Source of the DNA: Alteromonas halophila
GTDB taxonomy: Bacteria > Pseudomonadota > Gammaproteobacteria > Enterobacterales > Alteromonadaceae
Reading direction: 5' to 3'
NCBI RefSeq assembly: GCF_014651815.1
Contig: NZ_BMXP01000006.1
Span: 62,001-126,000 of the forward strand
Length of the DNA: 64,000 bases
Shown: positions 17,035 to 26,625 of the stretch, piece by piece
How positions within the stretch are numbered: the first letter of the stretch is position 1
Layout of the letters: each line of letters begins with the position of its first letter
Notes under the pieces: generated by a model
Told to the model about the DNA's origin: nothing
The model's input: the letters and a program-made list of their open reading frames with translations, nothing else
Databases searched by the model: none
Translations under genes and position numbers: made by a program

Positions 17035-18360
17035 ATGACAAACCGCGCCAGCTTGCTCAAACGTGTCATCAGCAGTACTGACGGTATTCCGCCTTCGGTA
17101 AAACTCAGTAAGCATCTGAAGATGGCAGGCAGTCCCTTCGTTTTTTTTCGTGGCACCGCCCCGCTGTATTATCAGGATCTGGCTGATGGCACACTTACCG
17201 TGCCAGATGGCTTATGCCGCCTGCCCTTAACCAGTATCATGGGCGATTGTCACGCCTCAAACTTTGGTTTTCTGACAGAAGAAGGGTCGCATGGCGATAC
17301 CATTATTTTTGCGCCTAATGATTTTGATGATGCCTGTGTTGGCTATGCCCAGTGGGATTTAATCCGGTTTTTGGTGTCACTGTATCTGGTGCAGGACCAT
17401 TGCCAGGGGGTGCAGGAACAACGCTACCCGCTGGACAGCCCTAACCCTGCCAAACCAGCAATTACCACCACGCAGACAGATGCAGCCATGCAGGCCTTCC
17501 TGTCTGCCTACAACACGGTTTGTAATGACGTTATCAGCGACCCGGCCACGCTATACCAGGCTCTCGACAAACCGGCGACGGGTAAGCTGGCCAAGCACTA
17601 TAGAAAAGCGGTAAGACGGGCTGCAGGCGGGTCTGACTTCACCACCAAAAGTGCGCTGGCTAAAGCAGTACATATGCGCGAGGACGGCCTGTCATTTCGT
17701 CATATACCGGATAAACTTGTGCCGCTGCCGGCATCACAATATAAAGCGCTGCATGGCGCGTTTTCACCCTACATGGACGATGCCGTGGTCGATATAATCG
17801 CGCGCAAGCAGGCGGGTACGGGATCAGTTAATCTTGAACGCTATTATTTTCTGGTGGGTCCGGCAAAACCGCATAATGAAGACAGCTTTGCGCACTGTCA
17901 TATTGTTGAGGTCAAGCAGCAGCGTGAAGCAGCCCCCCTGGCCTGTTTCTCAGACCTGAACCCGGTTAACCGGCTGAATCCTGCGCATCTTACAGCACGC
18001 TGCCAACGCCGCATGCAACGACGGCCCGATCTGCTTCTTGACGAAGTGGAATGGCAGGAAAAACACTGGTTAATCCGCTCCCGTCACCACGCCAAAGTCG
18101 GCCTGGATCCAGAGGATGTAGGGATTGGTAATAAAGCAGTCGATGGTGGCTTTGCCGCGTTTGCGACCTGGTGTGGACAGGCACTTGCGCTTGCCCACTG
18201 CCGTGGTGACAGACGCTCTACCCGTTTCGCTTCGCACGTGGCCGAATTATTACCTGATTGCCAGAGCCCATTAATTGAGACCGCCAGCACGTATGCGCAA
18301 CAGGTCATTGATGATCATCAGTGGTTTGTTGAATCTTTGCGCAGCACTAAACCAGCTTAA
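17035..18360 (+). CDS. DUF2252 family protein
   Basis: A 441-residue cytoplasmic protein of the DUF2252 family, which has a distant kinase-like (aminoglycoside phosphotransferase-like) fold. Diagnostic motifs are FFRGTAPLYYQDL, GDCHASNFG and APNDFDDACVGYAQWDLIR, the last two resembling the catalytic and metal-binding loops of phosphotransferases. The ATG at 17035 is preceded by AGGAG with an 11-base spacer. Its end overlaps the convergent TPR gene by 14 bases. The substrate is unknown. Confidence 0.88.
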   Translation: MTNRASLLKRVISSTDGIPPSVKLSKHLKMAGSPFVFFRGTAPLYYQDLADGTLTVPDGLCRLPLTSIMGDCHASNFGFLTEEGSHGDTIIFAPNDFDDACVGYAQWDLIRFLVSLYLVQDHCQGVQEQRYPLDSPNPAKPAITTTQTDAAMQAFLSAYNTVCNDVISDPATLYQALDKPATGKLAKHYRKAVRRAAGGSDFTTKSALAKAVHMREDGLSFRHIPDKLVPLPASQYKALHGAFSPYMDDAVVDIIARKQAGTGSVNLERYYFLVGPAKPHNEDSFAHCHIVEVKQQREAAPLACFSDLNPVNRLNPAHLTARCQRRMQRRPDLLLDEVEWQEKHWLIRSRHHAKVGLDPEDVGIGNKAVDGGFAAFATWCGQALALAHCRGDRRSTRFASHVAELLPDCQSPLIETASTYAQQVIDDHQWFVESLRSTKPA

Positions 18361-20026
18361 CTGCGCGGGTATCCTCGTCGTTGCTGGCCTCAATTTCCAC
18401 ACCCAGCATGCGCGTATACTGGTCCCGCTTCTCCGCCTGCAGGTCGGACAGTCTCGCATGGTGCAGGGTCGTTGCGGCTTTACTGGCATTGGAGAGCTGA
18501 CTGGCACTTAAGGTGTCTTTTTCAGACAATTTAACCAGCACTTTCAACAGACTGAGCGCAATTTGCTTATCATCCGGGGCCAGGGTCAATGCCTGCTGCA
18601 GGTTGTTATAAGCAGGTACTACACGGTTCTCTTTATAATTGGCCGTCGCCATGGCCTTGAGCTCTTTGGTGGTGAACTGAATCTCTGTGCGCTCAATCGA
18701 CTCCTGTTTCAGGTACTCGTCCACCACCTGTGAGGAGAACGTGTCGCCGGCAACCTGTTTACACAATTCATCAAGAATGCGGATACTATGCTCACGCATG
18801 CCCAGTTCATGGAAAGCCTTCATTTTGTCAAGGTTATCTTCCATTGACAGGCCGCCGACCACCGGCCGTTTGGCTTTCATTATGGCCTCGGCCCCTTTCT
18901 TATCTTCTTTAATACACAGTAGCCGGGCCCGGATAATGTCAAACTGTTCCCTAAGCTGCTTGTCGGTTCCTTTGCGGCTTTTCAGATCTTCGATTTCATA
19001 CTCGGCACGCTTGACCAGTTTGGTCACATCGGCATCAGAGGAGGCCGTGGCCATATCGACCATCGAGCGGATCACGTTTAACGACAGTTCCGGCGAATCA
19101 TGAATAGAGTTTTTGGCATATCTGGCCATGTTCTGAACGGCATTGAGCTGCCCCTGTTTATCATGATTCAGACGGGCCAGATCCCATAGACGCTTATTAC
19201 GCTCTATGTTTCGCGGGGCCAGCTTACTGGCCTCTTTTACCTGCTCATAGGCAAGATCAAACTGCTCTTTTTCGATGTAATACTGCGCCAGCAAATCATA
19301 GGTAAGAAAGCGGGTATCGCTGCGCTGAAGCAAATCTTCAAGCAAAGACTCTGCCTCTTCCAGTTTATCCTGACGAAGCAATGACCGCGCCAGACCAATA
19401 TGCACCCAGGCATGGTCCATCGACGCCAGCAATTCACTAAAGTACTTTTGAGCAGACTCGAATTCACGCAGGTTAAGCAGACAATCGCCAATAATGCGTT
19501 TGAAGCGGCCATGAAACTCACTCAGCGATTTATCCTGCAGCTTTCTCTCCGCCTGATAAATCGCAGCCGCATAATCGCGGTTAGCCACACAATGCTCCAG
19601 CTTGTGCAGCTGATGGCGCACTTCAATCATATAGTTAAGCCGATCTTCAATGCGCTTGCGATCCAGCGGTTTCACCCAGAAATCATGCGGCTGAAGCTCG
19701 ACAATACAGTTAACCAGTTCGGCAGAGGTTTCCGCACTTAAAAAAATAACGGTGGTTTGCTCGGTAATGTGATTAAGGTGTTTTAACTCTTCAAGTAAAT
19801 GAAAGCCATCGCGGTCATGACTGACGTTGAAAGCGATAAGCACAAAGTCAAACGTACGCGATTCACATAACCTCACCGCATGGTAAGCATTTAATGCGGA
19901 GCTTACATGTCGAATTCCAATTTCCTGCAGAGCTGCTCCCACGATTTCATGCACGAGCGCCTGATTGTCAATAACCAGCACATTGATGTCTTCGCGTGGT
20001 GTAGGGGCGGGAATACTGTCTACCAT
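18347..20026 (-). CDS. Receiver-like and TPR domain protein
   Basis: A 559-residue protein: an N-terminal CheY-like receiver domain (about 15-135) followed by tetratricopeptide repeats (about 140-320 and 435-520) for protein contacts. The fold landmarks are VLVIDNQ (Asp20, then Asn21 in place of the second acidic residue), the switch serine in FLSAET and Lys119 in WVKPLD. In the beta3 loop FVLIAFNVSHDRDG the position of the phosphorylated aspartate is Ala65, so ordinary phosphorylation seems impossible. It is probably a pseudo-receiver used as an interaction module. An inverted repeat lies upstream at 20084-20103. Confidence 0.85.
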   Translation of the reverse strand: MVDSIPAPTPREDINVLVIDNQALVHEIVGAALQEIGIRHVSSALNAYHAVRLCESRTFDFVLIAFNVSHDRDGFHLLEELKHLNHITEQTTVIFLSAETSAELVNCIVELQPHDFWVKPLDRKRIEDRLNYMIEVRHQLHKLEHCVANRDYAAAIYQAERKLQDKSLSEFHGRFKRIIGDCLLNLREFESAQKYFSELLASMDHAWVHIGLARSLLRQDKLEEAESLLEDLLQRSDTRFLTYDLLAQYYIEKEQFDLAYEQVKEASKLAPRNIERNKRLWDLARLNHDKQGQLNAVQNMARYAKNSIHDSPELSLNVIRSMVDMATASSDADVTKLVKRAEYEIEDLKSRKGTDKQLREQFDIIRARLLCIKEDKKGAEAIMKAKRPVVGGLSMEDNLDKMKAFHELGMREHSIRILDELCKQVAGDTFSSQVVDEYLKQESIERTEIQFTTKELKAMATANYKENRVVPAYNNLQQALTLAPDDKQIALSLLKVLVKLSEKDTLSASQLSNASKAATTLHHARLSDLQAEKRDQYTRMLGVEIEASNDEDTRAVKLV

Positions 20027-20083
20027 TATTAACTACCACTTCCTTATTTGCGCTTGTTTTAGCTTACATCCTTAACCCGTTGC

Positions 20084-20103
20084 GTAACGTCATATAACGT
20101 TAC
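20084..20103. promoter_or_regulatory. Palindromic site upstream of the receiver-TPR gene
   Basis: GTAACGT-CATATA-ACGTTAC: perfect 7-base arms with a 6-base spacer, 58 bases before the start codon. The size is right for a dimeric repressor operator. No regulator is assigned. Confidence 0.45.
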
Positions 20104-20173
20104 TCAGCCAGAATAACCGTATCATGGCGACAACTTACCGGAAATAATAGCATTAGACCGGCAGCCCATGCTA

Positions 20174-20845
20174 CTAGCGCGGCGGATCCACCCTGCCCGG
20201 CCGGGTAGTATTCAGCCTGAACCAGGTCGCCACCGATTCCCGTGTCTTGCGGGCAGGTTTAACTTCGTGGGGAAAACGCTCGCTTAAAAAAATCACAAGC
20301 GTACCTCGTCGCGGTAGTACAGCTGTGCCCTCGCAATCAGCATCGTCAGCATACAGAACCAGTTCGCCACCATCTGCCAGTTGCCAGTCTGCATTGAGGT
20401 ACGTCACCATCGACAGCACTCTGTTATCCTGACCACGAAAAGCATCATAGTGGCGCTTGTAAAAAGCCCCGCTTTCAAAACGGGCGAAATGGCTTTCTAC
20501 GGAAAATAATCCCATGAACAGTTGCTGATTCAGAAAGTCCTTAAGTGACTCACAAAAACCAAGCCATTGCTGACCTTCCGGCATTGAGCCGTCAATCCAG
20601 CATATTTCATCACGGCGGATCCGCTGGTCGTGCTGAAAATCCTGTTTACGTCCTATGCCGGCCTGTTCAAATGCCGAGTCCAGCATGCTGTACTGACATC
20701 GCTCAAGGCTGTTGATAAGGCTGTCAGGCAATGCATCTGGCAGGATGGCATAGCCTTTATTTACCAGATCATCGGCAATTCGCGTGAATAAAAACGTCAG
20801 TGCACCATTGTCGTCACCTGCGCCTGACTGAATAGCAGTTCCCAT
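20174..20845 (-). CDS. 2OG-Fe(II) oxygenase (prolyl hydroxylase-like)
   Basis: Iron and 2-oxoglutarate-dependent dioxygenase of the prolyl-4-hydroxylase superfamily. The iron ligands are H and D in KRHYDAF and the distal H in RFPHEV; the 2-oxoglutarate-binding basic residue follows in KTRESVATWF. GGELVLY is the family beta strand. The start is uncertain: ATG 20845 gives 223 residues, ATG 20890 adds 15, and neither has a clear ribosome site. It stands alone between the receiver-TPR gene and the GNAT-nitrilase gene. Target unknown. Confidence 0.85.
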   Translation of the reverse strand: MGTAIQSGAGDDNGALTFLFTRIADDLVNKGYAILPDALPDSLINSLERCQYSMLDSAFEQAGIGRKQDFQHDQRIRRDEICWIDGSMPEGQQWLGFCESLKDFLNQQLFMGLFSVESHFARFESGAFYKRHYDAFRGQDNRVLSMVTYLNADWQLADGGELVLYADDADCEGTAVLPRRGTLVIFLSERFPHEVKPARKTRESVATWFRLNTTRPGRVDPPR

Positions 20846-21124
20846 AAAATTAAAGCTGGAGTAAACTTTTCGGTGGCGTTTTATACCCATGATAGGGTGA
20901 CAGCGCAATATAAATTCGTCGTTTTAAACCAAAGTAGCATAAATGTCCCGGCCAGAGCGTGAGATGTGAATTCTGAGGGTGTCATACGAGACGACGTGAC
21001 GTTTGTATAAACTGACGTTAAATTAGATCTTCTTTAAAACAAATCAGCCGGTTAGTTCGTATTAGGATAGACTAATTCGCATCTTCCCCTATTCCAATAA
21101 ACGCATTGTGAGGTAGTGTTCTTC

Positions 21125-22678
21125 ATGAGTCAGGATCAAACAGTTGTAGAAGAAACCGAACATCACCTGGAGCTTCGTAATCTGAGACTTGATGATTACG
21201 ACGACGTAAAAGGCCTGATGGATCGGGTTTATGCTAATGTCGGCGGCGCCTGGCCCTATAAAAATTTCAAGGCACAGGTGGCCACGTTTTCCGACGGTCA
21301 AATCTGTATTGAAGACAAAGGCAAGGTGGTCGCCTTTGCGATATCGGTGATCGTTGACTACGAGCAGTTTGGAGACAAGCACAGTTACGATGAAATTACC
21401 GGCGACGCTTACCTCACCACCCACGATCCGAACGGAGACGTGCTGTATGGTGTTGAGGTGATTGTCTGCCCTGATTACCGGGGGCTTCGGTTAGGCAGAC
21501 GCCTCTATGAAGCACGCAAAGAGTTGTGCCGCAACCTCAATCTGAAGTCAATTATGGCTGGCGGCCGCATTCCGAATTACGGCGATTATGCCGATAAATT
21601 AACGCCCTATGAATACATTGAGCAGGTGAAATCGAAGGATATCTATGACCCTATACTGACTTTCCAGCTGTCCAACGGCTTTGAAGTAAAGCAGGTCTTA
21701 CATGCCTACCTGCCGGAGGATAAGGCTTCAAAAGGCTATGCAACGTTACTGCAATGGCACAACATCTATTACGAGCCAGGCAGCCCGTCTCTGATTAGCG
21801 GCAAGAAATCCAGTGCCCGAATTGGCTGTGTACAGTGGCAAATGCGTTATTTTAACAATGTGGAAGAACTGCTTCAGCAGGCCGAATACTTCGTTGATGC
21901 GCTGTCCGATTATAACTGTGACGTAGCACTGTTCCCTGAGTTCTTTAATGCCCCGCTGATGGGCCTCAGCCCCGAAGAGTCATCCATTGACGCAATCTGG
22001 CATCTGGCATCTTATACCGATGAGATCCTGACCGCGATGTCACACCTGGCGGTGTCGTACAACATCAATATCATTGCGGGTTCGATGCCAGTGGTAGAAG
22101 ACGATGAGCTTTACAATGTCAGCTATATCTGTAAACGGGATGGCACCATTGAAAGCCAGTATAAACTTCACCCAACACCGCATGAGAAAAAAGACTGGAT
22201 CATGAAAGGCGGACACAGCCTGAAAGCGTTTGATACCGACTTCGGAAAAATTGGCGTACTCATTTGTTATGACGTCGAGTTTCCTGAACTTTCCCGAATC
22301 CAGGCCGATCAGGAAATGCAAATTTTGTTTGTGCCGTTCTGGACAGATACCAAGAATGGCTACCTGCGGGTGCGTCGCTGTGCCCAGGCCCGGGCCATCG
22401 AAAATGAATGCTACGTTGCAATTGCCGGCAGTGTGGGTAACCTGCCGAAGGTTGACAATGTGGATATTCAGTACGGTCAGACGGCTGTATTTTCACCGTC
22501 AGACTTTGCCTTCCCACACGACGCCATCGTCTCAGAAACCACACCAAATACTGAGATGACGTTAATCGTTGATCTGGATTTGGATAAACTTACCCGGTTA
22601 CAGAATGAAGGGTCGGTAAGAAACTATCTGGACAGACGACGCGACCTGTACCGTGTGGAATGGTTAGGCAATGACTAA
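21125..22678 (+). CDS. GNAT acetyltransferase-nitrilase fusion
   Basis: A 517-residue two-domain enzyme. Residues 1-210 are a GNAT acetyltransferase (VIVCPDYRGLRLGRRLYEARK is the acetyl-CoA loop). Residues 230-500 are a carbon-nitrogen hydrolase with the full triad: Glu in FPEFFNAP (about 271), Lys in YKLHPTPHEK (about 346) and Cys in LICYDVEFPE (about 380). Such fusions occur in several phyla; the natural amide substrate is not known. GAGGT ten bases before ATG 21125 decides the start against the GTG at 21116. Confidence 0.92.
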   Translation: MSQDQTVVEETEHHLELRNLRLDDYDDVKGLMDRVYANVGGAWPYKNFKAQVATFSDGQICIEDKGKVVAFAISVIVDYEQFGDKHSYDEITGDAYLTTHDPNGDVLYGVEVIVCPDYRGLRLGRRLYEARKELCRNLNLKSIMAGGRIPNYGDYADKLTPYEYIEQVKSKDIYDPILTFQLSNGFEVKQVLHAYLPEDKASKGYATLLQWHNIYYEPGSPSLISGKKSSARIGCVQWQMRYFNNVEELLQQAEYFVDALSDYNCDVALFPEFFNAPLMGLSPEESSIDAIWHLASYTDEILTAMSHLAVSYNINIIAGSMPVVEDDELYNVSYICKRDGTIESQYKLHPTPHEKKDWIMKGGHSLKAFDTDFGKIGVLICYDVEFPELSRIQADQEMQILFVPFWTDTKNGYLRVRRCAQARAIENECYVAIAGSVGNLPKVDNVDIQYGQTAVFSPSDFAFPHDAIVSETTPNTEMTLIVDLDLDKLTRLQNEGSVRNYLDRRRDLYRVEWLGND

Positions 22679-22847
22679 TGGCGCCAAGTGCTGATACCGG
22701 CAATGAATGCGATGGGTAGTGTTGGTATTCGCTTTCATTTAGCGGTAACATCGCATCAGAAGGTGTGCGCGGGTCACTGACCGGCGCTGGCAAAAGGCCT
22801 GGCCACCTTCTGGTGCGCTAAGCCAGACAAAACAGATAAGAGAGAAT

Positions 22848-23654
22848 ATGGCAGACAATCAAAACTCTGATGACCTTCCCACTATTAAGCTGGATGAGGA
22901 AGATCGTCGCGCTTATCAAAAAGCCAAACAACCGGCATCGGGTAAGAAAAACAAACCTGCATCAGACGACAATACAAAAACGTCATCAGGCGGCAAAGGT
23001 GCCTGGCTGTTTATCATTGCACTGCTGGCCGTTGCTGCATGCGGCGGATGCTACTACCTGTATACCCTGCTGCAACAACAGCAGGCCAGTGCTCAGCAGG
23101 CCGAGAAACGTATTGCACAGCTCGAGCGACGGTTATCCGCAACCGGTGAAGAAATTGGTGAGTCGACCGTCGCCCTGCAGGTCAAAGTTAACGATCTGGG
23201 CGCTAAAACAGAGGAACTGTGGGAGCAGATGGACAAGCTCTGGGCATCGGCCTGGCGACGTAACCAAAAAGAAATTGCCGACCTGGGTGACCGGGTAACC
23301 AGTGTTCAAAACAGCCTTAAAGGCAATATCAGTGAGGTATCACAGGATGTGTCAGCGCAGGCCAAGCAGCTTTCATCAGTTAAAAATCAGTTGGCCACTA
23401 CCGCCGATGATTTACTTGGGCTAAATGTTCAGCTGGAACAGGCTCAGGCTGACAAACAAAGCAACGCGCGGACAGTGAAAAACCTTAATGATAAGATTTC
23501 AGTGCTGGAGCAGCGCAATAATGCACTATCCGGCCGTATCAGCAAGCTGGAACGTGAATTGCGGGAAATGGCTACCAAGGTCGTCAGTGGTTCTTCCTCG
23601 CCGGCAAATTCTTCGAGTCCGGCCCCCGACGCTGGTCAGGGCACCGGGCAGTAA
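22848..23654 (+). CDS. Coiled-coil inner membrane protein
   Basis: Not a named family that I recognise. The 268-residue protein has a charged cytoplasmic N-terminus (1-47), one membrane helix at about 49-72 (GAWLFIIALLAVAACGGCYYLYTLL) and a long periplasmic coiled coil from about 75 to 240 with heptad-like leucines and many Gln/Lys, then a low-complexity Ser/Pro/Gly tail. That layout suits a structural or scaffold protein in the periplasm. It is 169 bases after the GNAT-nitrilase gene and may share its transcript. Confidence 0.75.
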   Translation: MADNQNSDDLPTIKLDEEDRRAYQKAKQPASGKKNKPASDDNTKTSSGGKGAWLFIIALLAVAACGGCYYLYTLLQQQQASAQQAEKRIAQLERRLSATGEEIGESTVALQVKVNDLGAKTEELWEQMDKLWASAWRRNQKEIADLGDRVTSVQNSLKGNISEVSQDVSAQAKQLSSVKNQLATTADDLLGLNVQLEQAQADKQSNARTVKNLNDKISVLEQRNNALSGRISKLERELREMATKVVSGSSSPANSSSPAPDAGQGTGQ

Positions 23655-23662
23655 TATCTGTC

Positions 23663-23692
23663 AGAGGCACCGTGCAACGTCACCGTGCCTCT
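23663..23692. other. Hairpin between convergent genes
   Basis: AGAGGCAC and GTGCCTCT form an 8-bp stem with a 14-base loop between the convergent coiled-coil and gluconate permease genes. There is no T run, so it may be a weak bidirectional terminator. Confidence 0.4.
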
Positions 23693-23711
23693 ATTGAATG
23701 TCCTGTAGCGT

Positions 23712-25091
23712 TCAGAAAACCAGGCTTACCGCCAGTGCCAGTACAAAGGCGGTAGATCCAAGCAGGGTTTCCATTACGGTCCAGGTTTTTAACGTGGTTT
23801 TCTCATCCATTTCCAGTAACCGTGAAACCAGCCAGAAACCCGAATCATTAAAATGTGATAATACCGTCGCCCCACCGGCAATCGCAATTACGATACAGCA
23901 GATGTCCACTGGCGATAGTCCGGAGACAGATGAAACGACCGGCGCCATTAATGCTGCCGTAGTCGTTAGCGCTACCGTGGCCGAGCCCTGCGCTATCCGT
24001 AAGCAAACTGACATCACAAACGCAGCAACAATAACGGGGAGTCCGGTATCCATCAGCATTTGAGCGAATGCATCGCCAATCCCCGCAGCGCGTAATACGC
24101 CGCCAAACATGCCGCCGGCCCCGGTTACCAGGATCACCGCACAAAGAGGGCCCAGTGCGTCGTTACACAGTGTTTCGTAATCCTTACGGGAAAACTGGCT
24201 GCGCAGCAGAACAAACGCCAGCAGTAATGTCAGTAGCAGCGCTACAGGTGTTTTCCCTATTATCCTGACCATGGCCCAGGTGTCCGACTCGCTGCCAAGC
24301 AGACCCGCTACCTGCAGGGTATTCACTACCGTATCAAAGCAAATCAGCCCAAAGGGTAAAACCAACACCGCCAGCACCGTGCTAAAGGCGGGCGTTGCAT
24401 GGTCTTCGTCGTCACTACGCTTATCGTCGGTAAACCATGCAGGCAATGATAAAAACCACTGTTTCCCGGCATACATACCATACAGATAACTGCCAATAAA
24501 CCAGGTGGGCAGCGCTATCGCGCCGCCGATGAGCAACAGTAAACCAATGTCGGCACCCAGCAAATCTGCCGCGGCAACCGGACCTGGATGTGGCGGCACA
24601 AACGCGTGCATAACGGCGAACGCGCCGGCAGCAGGCAGAACTGTCAGCAGCGTTGACTGTTTCAGACGCCGCGCGACGCTTAGCAAGATAGGCATCATGA
24701 CAATCAGTCCGGCATCAAAGAATATCGGAAACCCAAATAAGAGTGACGTTATACCCAGTGCCAGTGGCGCACGTCGTAAACCACAAAAGGCAATCATACG
24801 CTGCGCCAGCACATCGGCACCGCCACTGACCTCCAGTATTTTTCCAAGCATACCGCCAAGGCCAACCAGTAAGGCCACCGCGGCCAATGTGCTGCCAAAC
24901 CCTTCAAGCATAACGTCCAGTACATTAGCTGGTGCGATTCCTGTCAGCAGTGCGGTAACGAGGCTGACGATGATAAGTGCAATTAACGCATGAATACGGA
25001 CTGCGATGATGAGCACCATCAGCAACATGATCATGGCAAAGCCCGTCGACAAAAGCATTATCGGATCGGATTGCGTAGCAATTGTGTTCAT
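23712..25091 (-). CDS. Gluconate:H+ symporter (GntP family)
   Basis: A 459-residue polytopic permease of the GntP family (gluconate, idonate or fructuronate uptake). The sequence has about twelve hydrophobic segments and the family signatures GFGSTLAAVALLVGLGGMLGKILE, FGFPIFFDAGLIVMMPI, FVPPHPGPVAAADLLGADIG and the C-terminal GGATVLSHFNDSGFW. It is divergent from the gluconokinase gene, with a GntR-type operator between, so gluconate is the likely substrate. Confidence 0.92.
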   Translation of the reverse strand: MNTIATQSDPIMLLSTGFAMIMLLMVLIIAVRIHALIALIIVSLVTALLTGIAPANVLDVMLEGFGSTLAAVALLVGLGGMLGKILEVSGGADVLAQRMIAFCGLRRAPLALGITSLLFGFPIFFDAGLIVMMPILLSVARRLKQSTLLTVLPAAGAFAVMHAFVPPHPGPVAAADLLGADIGLLLLIGGAIALPTWFIGSYLYGMYAGKQWFLSLPAWFTDDKRSDDEDHATPAFSTVLAVLVLPFGLICFDTVVNTLQVAGLLGSESDTWAMVRIIGKTPVALLLTLLLAFVLLRSQFSRKDYETLCNDALGPLCAVILVTGAGGMFGGVLRAAGIGDAFAQMLMDTGLPVIVAAFVMSVCLRIAQGSATVALTTTAALMAPVVSSVSGLSPVDICCIVIAIAGGATVLSHFNDSGFWLVSRLLEMDEKTTLKTWTVMETLLGSTAFVLALAVSLVF

Positions 25092-25211
25092 ATGATGTCG
25101 TTTTTAAACTGTTTATGTATCTGGCTATGCGTCAACGCAGAGCAGGTGTTTGACCGTTAGTCGCGATAGACGAGCCCTTAAGTACGCATTCGTTGCGTTA
25201 GCATTCCTGAC

Positions 25212-25297
25212 TATGGCGGCGGATTGCCCGCGCAATCTGCCTTGCGACTACGCGCGTCATGGCTCAATGCGTGATGATAGACTTCTGCGCATCTTCA
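25212..25297 (+). repeat. Dispersed repeat, copy B
   Basis: The partner of 16920-17000. The core ATTGCCCGCGCAATCTGCCT followed by TGCGACTACGC is at 25223-25253. Here the repeat lies in the gluconate intergenic region and ends where the gluconokinase -10 box begins. Two copies only were found in the window. Confidence 0.6.
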
Positions 25298-25298
25298 C

Positions 25299-25319
25299 TA
25301 TAATGTTATGCGTAACATT
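25299..25319 (+). promoter_or_regulatory. GntR-type operator over a -10 box
   Basis: ATGTTATGCGTAACAT at 25303-25318 is a perfect palindrome in its outer 12 bases and matches the E. coli GntR operator ATGTTACCGGTAACAT except in the centre. It overlaps TATAAT at 25299-25304. This implies repression of gluconokinase, released by gluconate. No gntR gene is in the window. Confidence 0.75.
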
Positions 25320-25362
25320 CAAAAGAACATCTTTTTACTGATAAGGCAAGTGACAACGTTCT

Positions 25363-25899
25363 ATGGCACAGGAGAAAAAAGCAGCTCAGGCGAGGTGTAT
25401 TATTGTCATGGGCGTAAGTGGCTCGGGTAAAAGTACTGTCGCACAACATCTGGCTGACAGCCTTGATGCACACTTTATTGATGGCGATGATCTGCACCCG
25501 GCTGACAATATAAGAAAAATGGCGGCGGGTGAGGCACTGACCGATCAGGACCGGGTACCCTGGCTGGCACGAATCCAGCAACACATTGGCCAGTCTCTGG
25601 CTTGCCAGCAATCCATTGTGGTCGTCTGTTCAGCGCTTAAAAAACAGTACAGGGATACCTTTCGCCAGCATACTGCAGCGCTTACCTTCGTTTTTCTGGA
25701 CGGGAGTTTTGATGTGATTGCACAGCGAATGAGGGCCCGAGAAAATCATTTTATGAAAGTCGACATGCTGAACAGTCAGTTCGCTACCCTTGAGCGCCCA
25801 GATGCGTTCGAACAGGATGTTATTGCAATAGATGTACGCGAGCCCGTCAAGGTCATCGTGAAGCAGCTAGAAAGCCGTCTGGCTTTTTCGGCTGTCTGA
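25363..25899 (+). CDS. gntK: Gluconokinase
   Basis: A 178-residue thermoresistant-type gluconokinase, which phosphorylates gluconate to 6-phosphogluconate for the Entner-Doudoroff or pentose phosphate pathway. The P-loop is MGVSGSGKSTV, followed by the substrate-binding FIDGDDLHPADNIRKMAAG and LTDQDRVPWL, then CSALKKQYRD. These identify the GntK family. It is divergent from the gluconate permease and preceded by a GntR-type operator. Confidence 0.95.
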   Translation: MAQEKKAAQARCIIVMGVSGSGKSTVAQHLADSLDAHFIDGDDLHPADNIRKMAAGEALTDQDRVPWLARIQQHIGQSLACQQSIVVVCSALKKQYRDTFRQHTAALTFVFLDGSFDVIAQRMRARENHFMKVDMLNSQFATLERPDAFEQDVIAIDVREPVKVIVKQLESRLAFSAV

Positions 25900-26160
25900 G
25901 CTGCACTGACAACAAGCCTCCACTGAAAAAGAAAACCAGTATTAACAATGTTGTCGGTGACCGGCCTTTCTCCCGGTGGCGTTTACTGTTTAAACAAATT
26001 TCCGGCTCGCCGGCGCAACGCGCTATGACATACGAAACTATCAAAGCCCCCTTATTATTGGTCATTTAATCTATTTACTGTAAAACGCTATCCCTTGTAT
26101 TACTCGTAAAATAGCTGGGGAAATCCGGGATTGGCAACGGGGCATTTGCAGGGCGTGTCA

Positions 26161-26568
26161 CTACTGCCGGTTTAATTCAGCCCCGCGCATAGGCATTACA
26201 TCTATATCGTCAAACACAGCTTCTATACGTAGTGCGTCATAGGTGGCTTTATCCCTGCCATCCAAACCAATCAGCAGCACGCTGGCATCACGTAGCCTGC
26301 GTCTGATTGCCTGTGCGGACAGACTGGGCGCACTGTCAGGGTAGCTAAGCACTCCGTCGCGGGTGAGGATCTGCAGGGTCAGCTTTCTTTCCTTCACCTG
26401 CACCTCGGCTTGTCGTATCTTGGTTAATAATTCAGACGCCTGCGACTGCGTGTCTGCCCGCACCAGCAACACACGGTACTGCCACTGATACTGACTCAGT
26501 GCCGCGTGAGCCTGCAAGCCCGGCACGCTGAACAGGATAAATAAACCTATAAATACGATACGCTTCAT
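26161..26568 (-). CDS. DUF4174 domain exported protein
   Basis: A 135-residue exported protein. The signal peptide covers about 1-22 (ending LQAHA). The mature part fits DUF4174: YQWQYRVLLVRADT, a middle KERKLTLQIL, and LLIGLDGRDKATY near the end. The family has a thioredoxin-like fold without cysteines. It is divergent from the DsbD-like gene, so a link to periplasmic redox chemistry is possible but not shown. The gap 25900-26160 holds nothing recognisable. Confidence 0.75.
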   Translation of the reverse strand: MKRIVFIGLFILFSVPGLQAHAALSQYQWQYRVLLVRADTQSQASELLTKIRQAEVQVKERKLTLQILTRDGVLSYPDSAPSLSAQAIRRRLRDASVLLIGLDGRDKATYDALRIEAVFDDIDVMPMRGAELNRQ

Positions 26569-26625
26569 AGGGGCTTTATACGTTTACACGCCATACTGGA
26601 TTGACCGGAGCTTAGATTTCGAACC

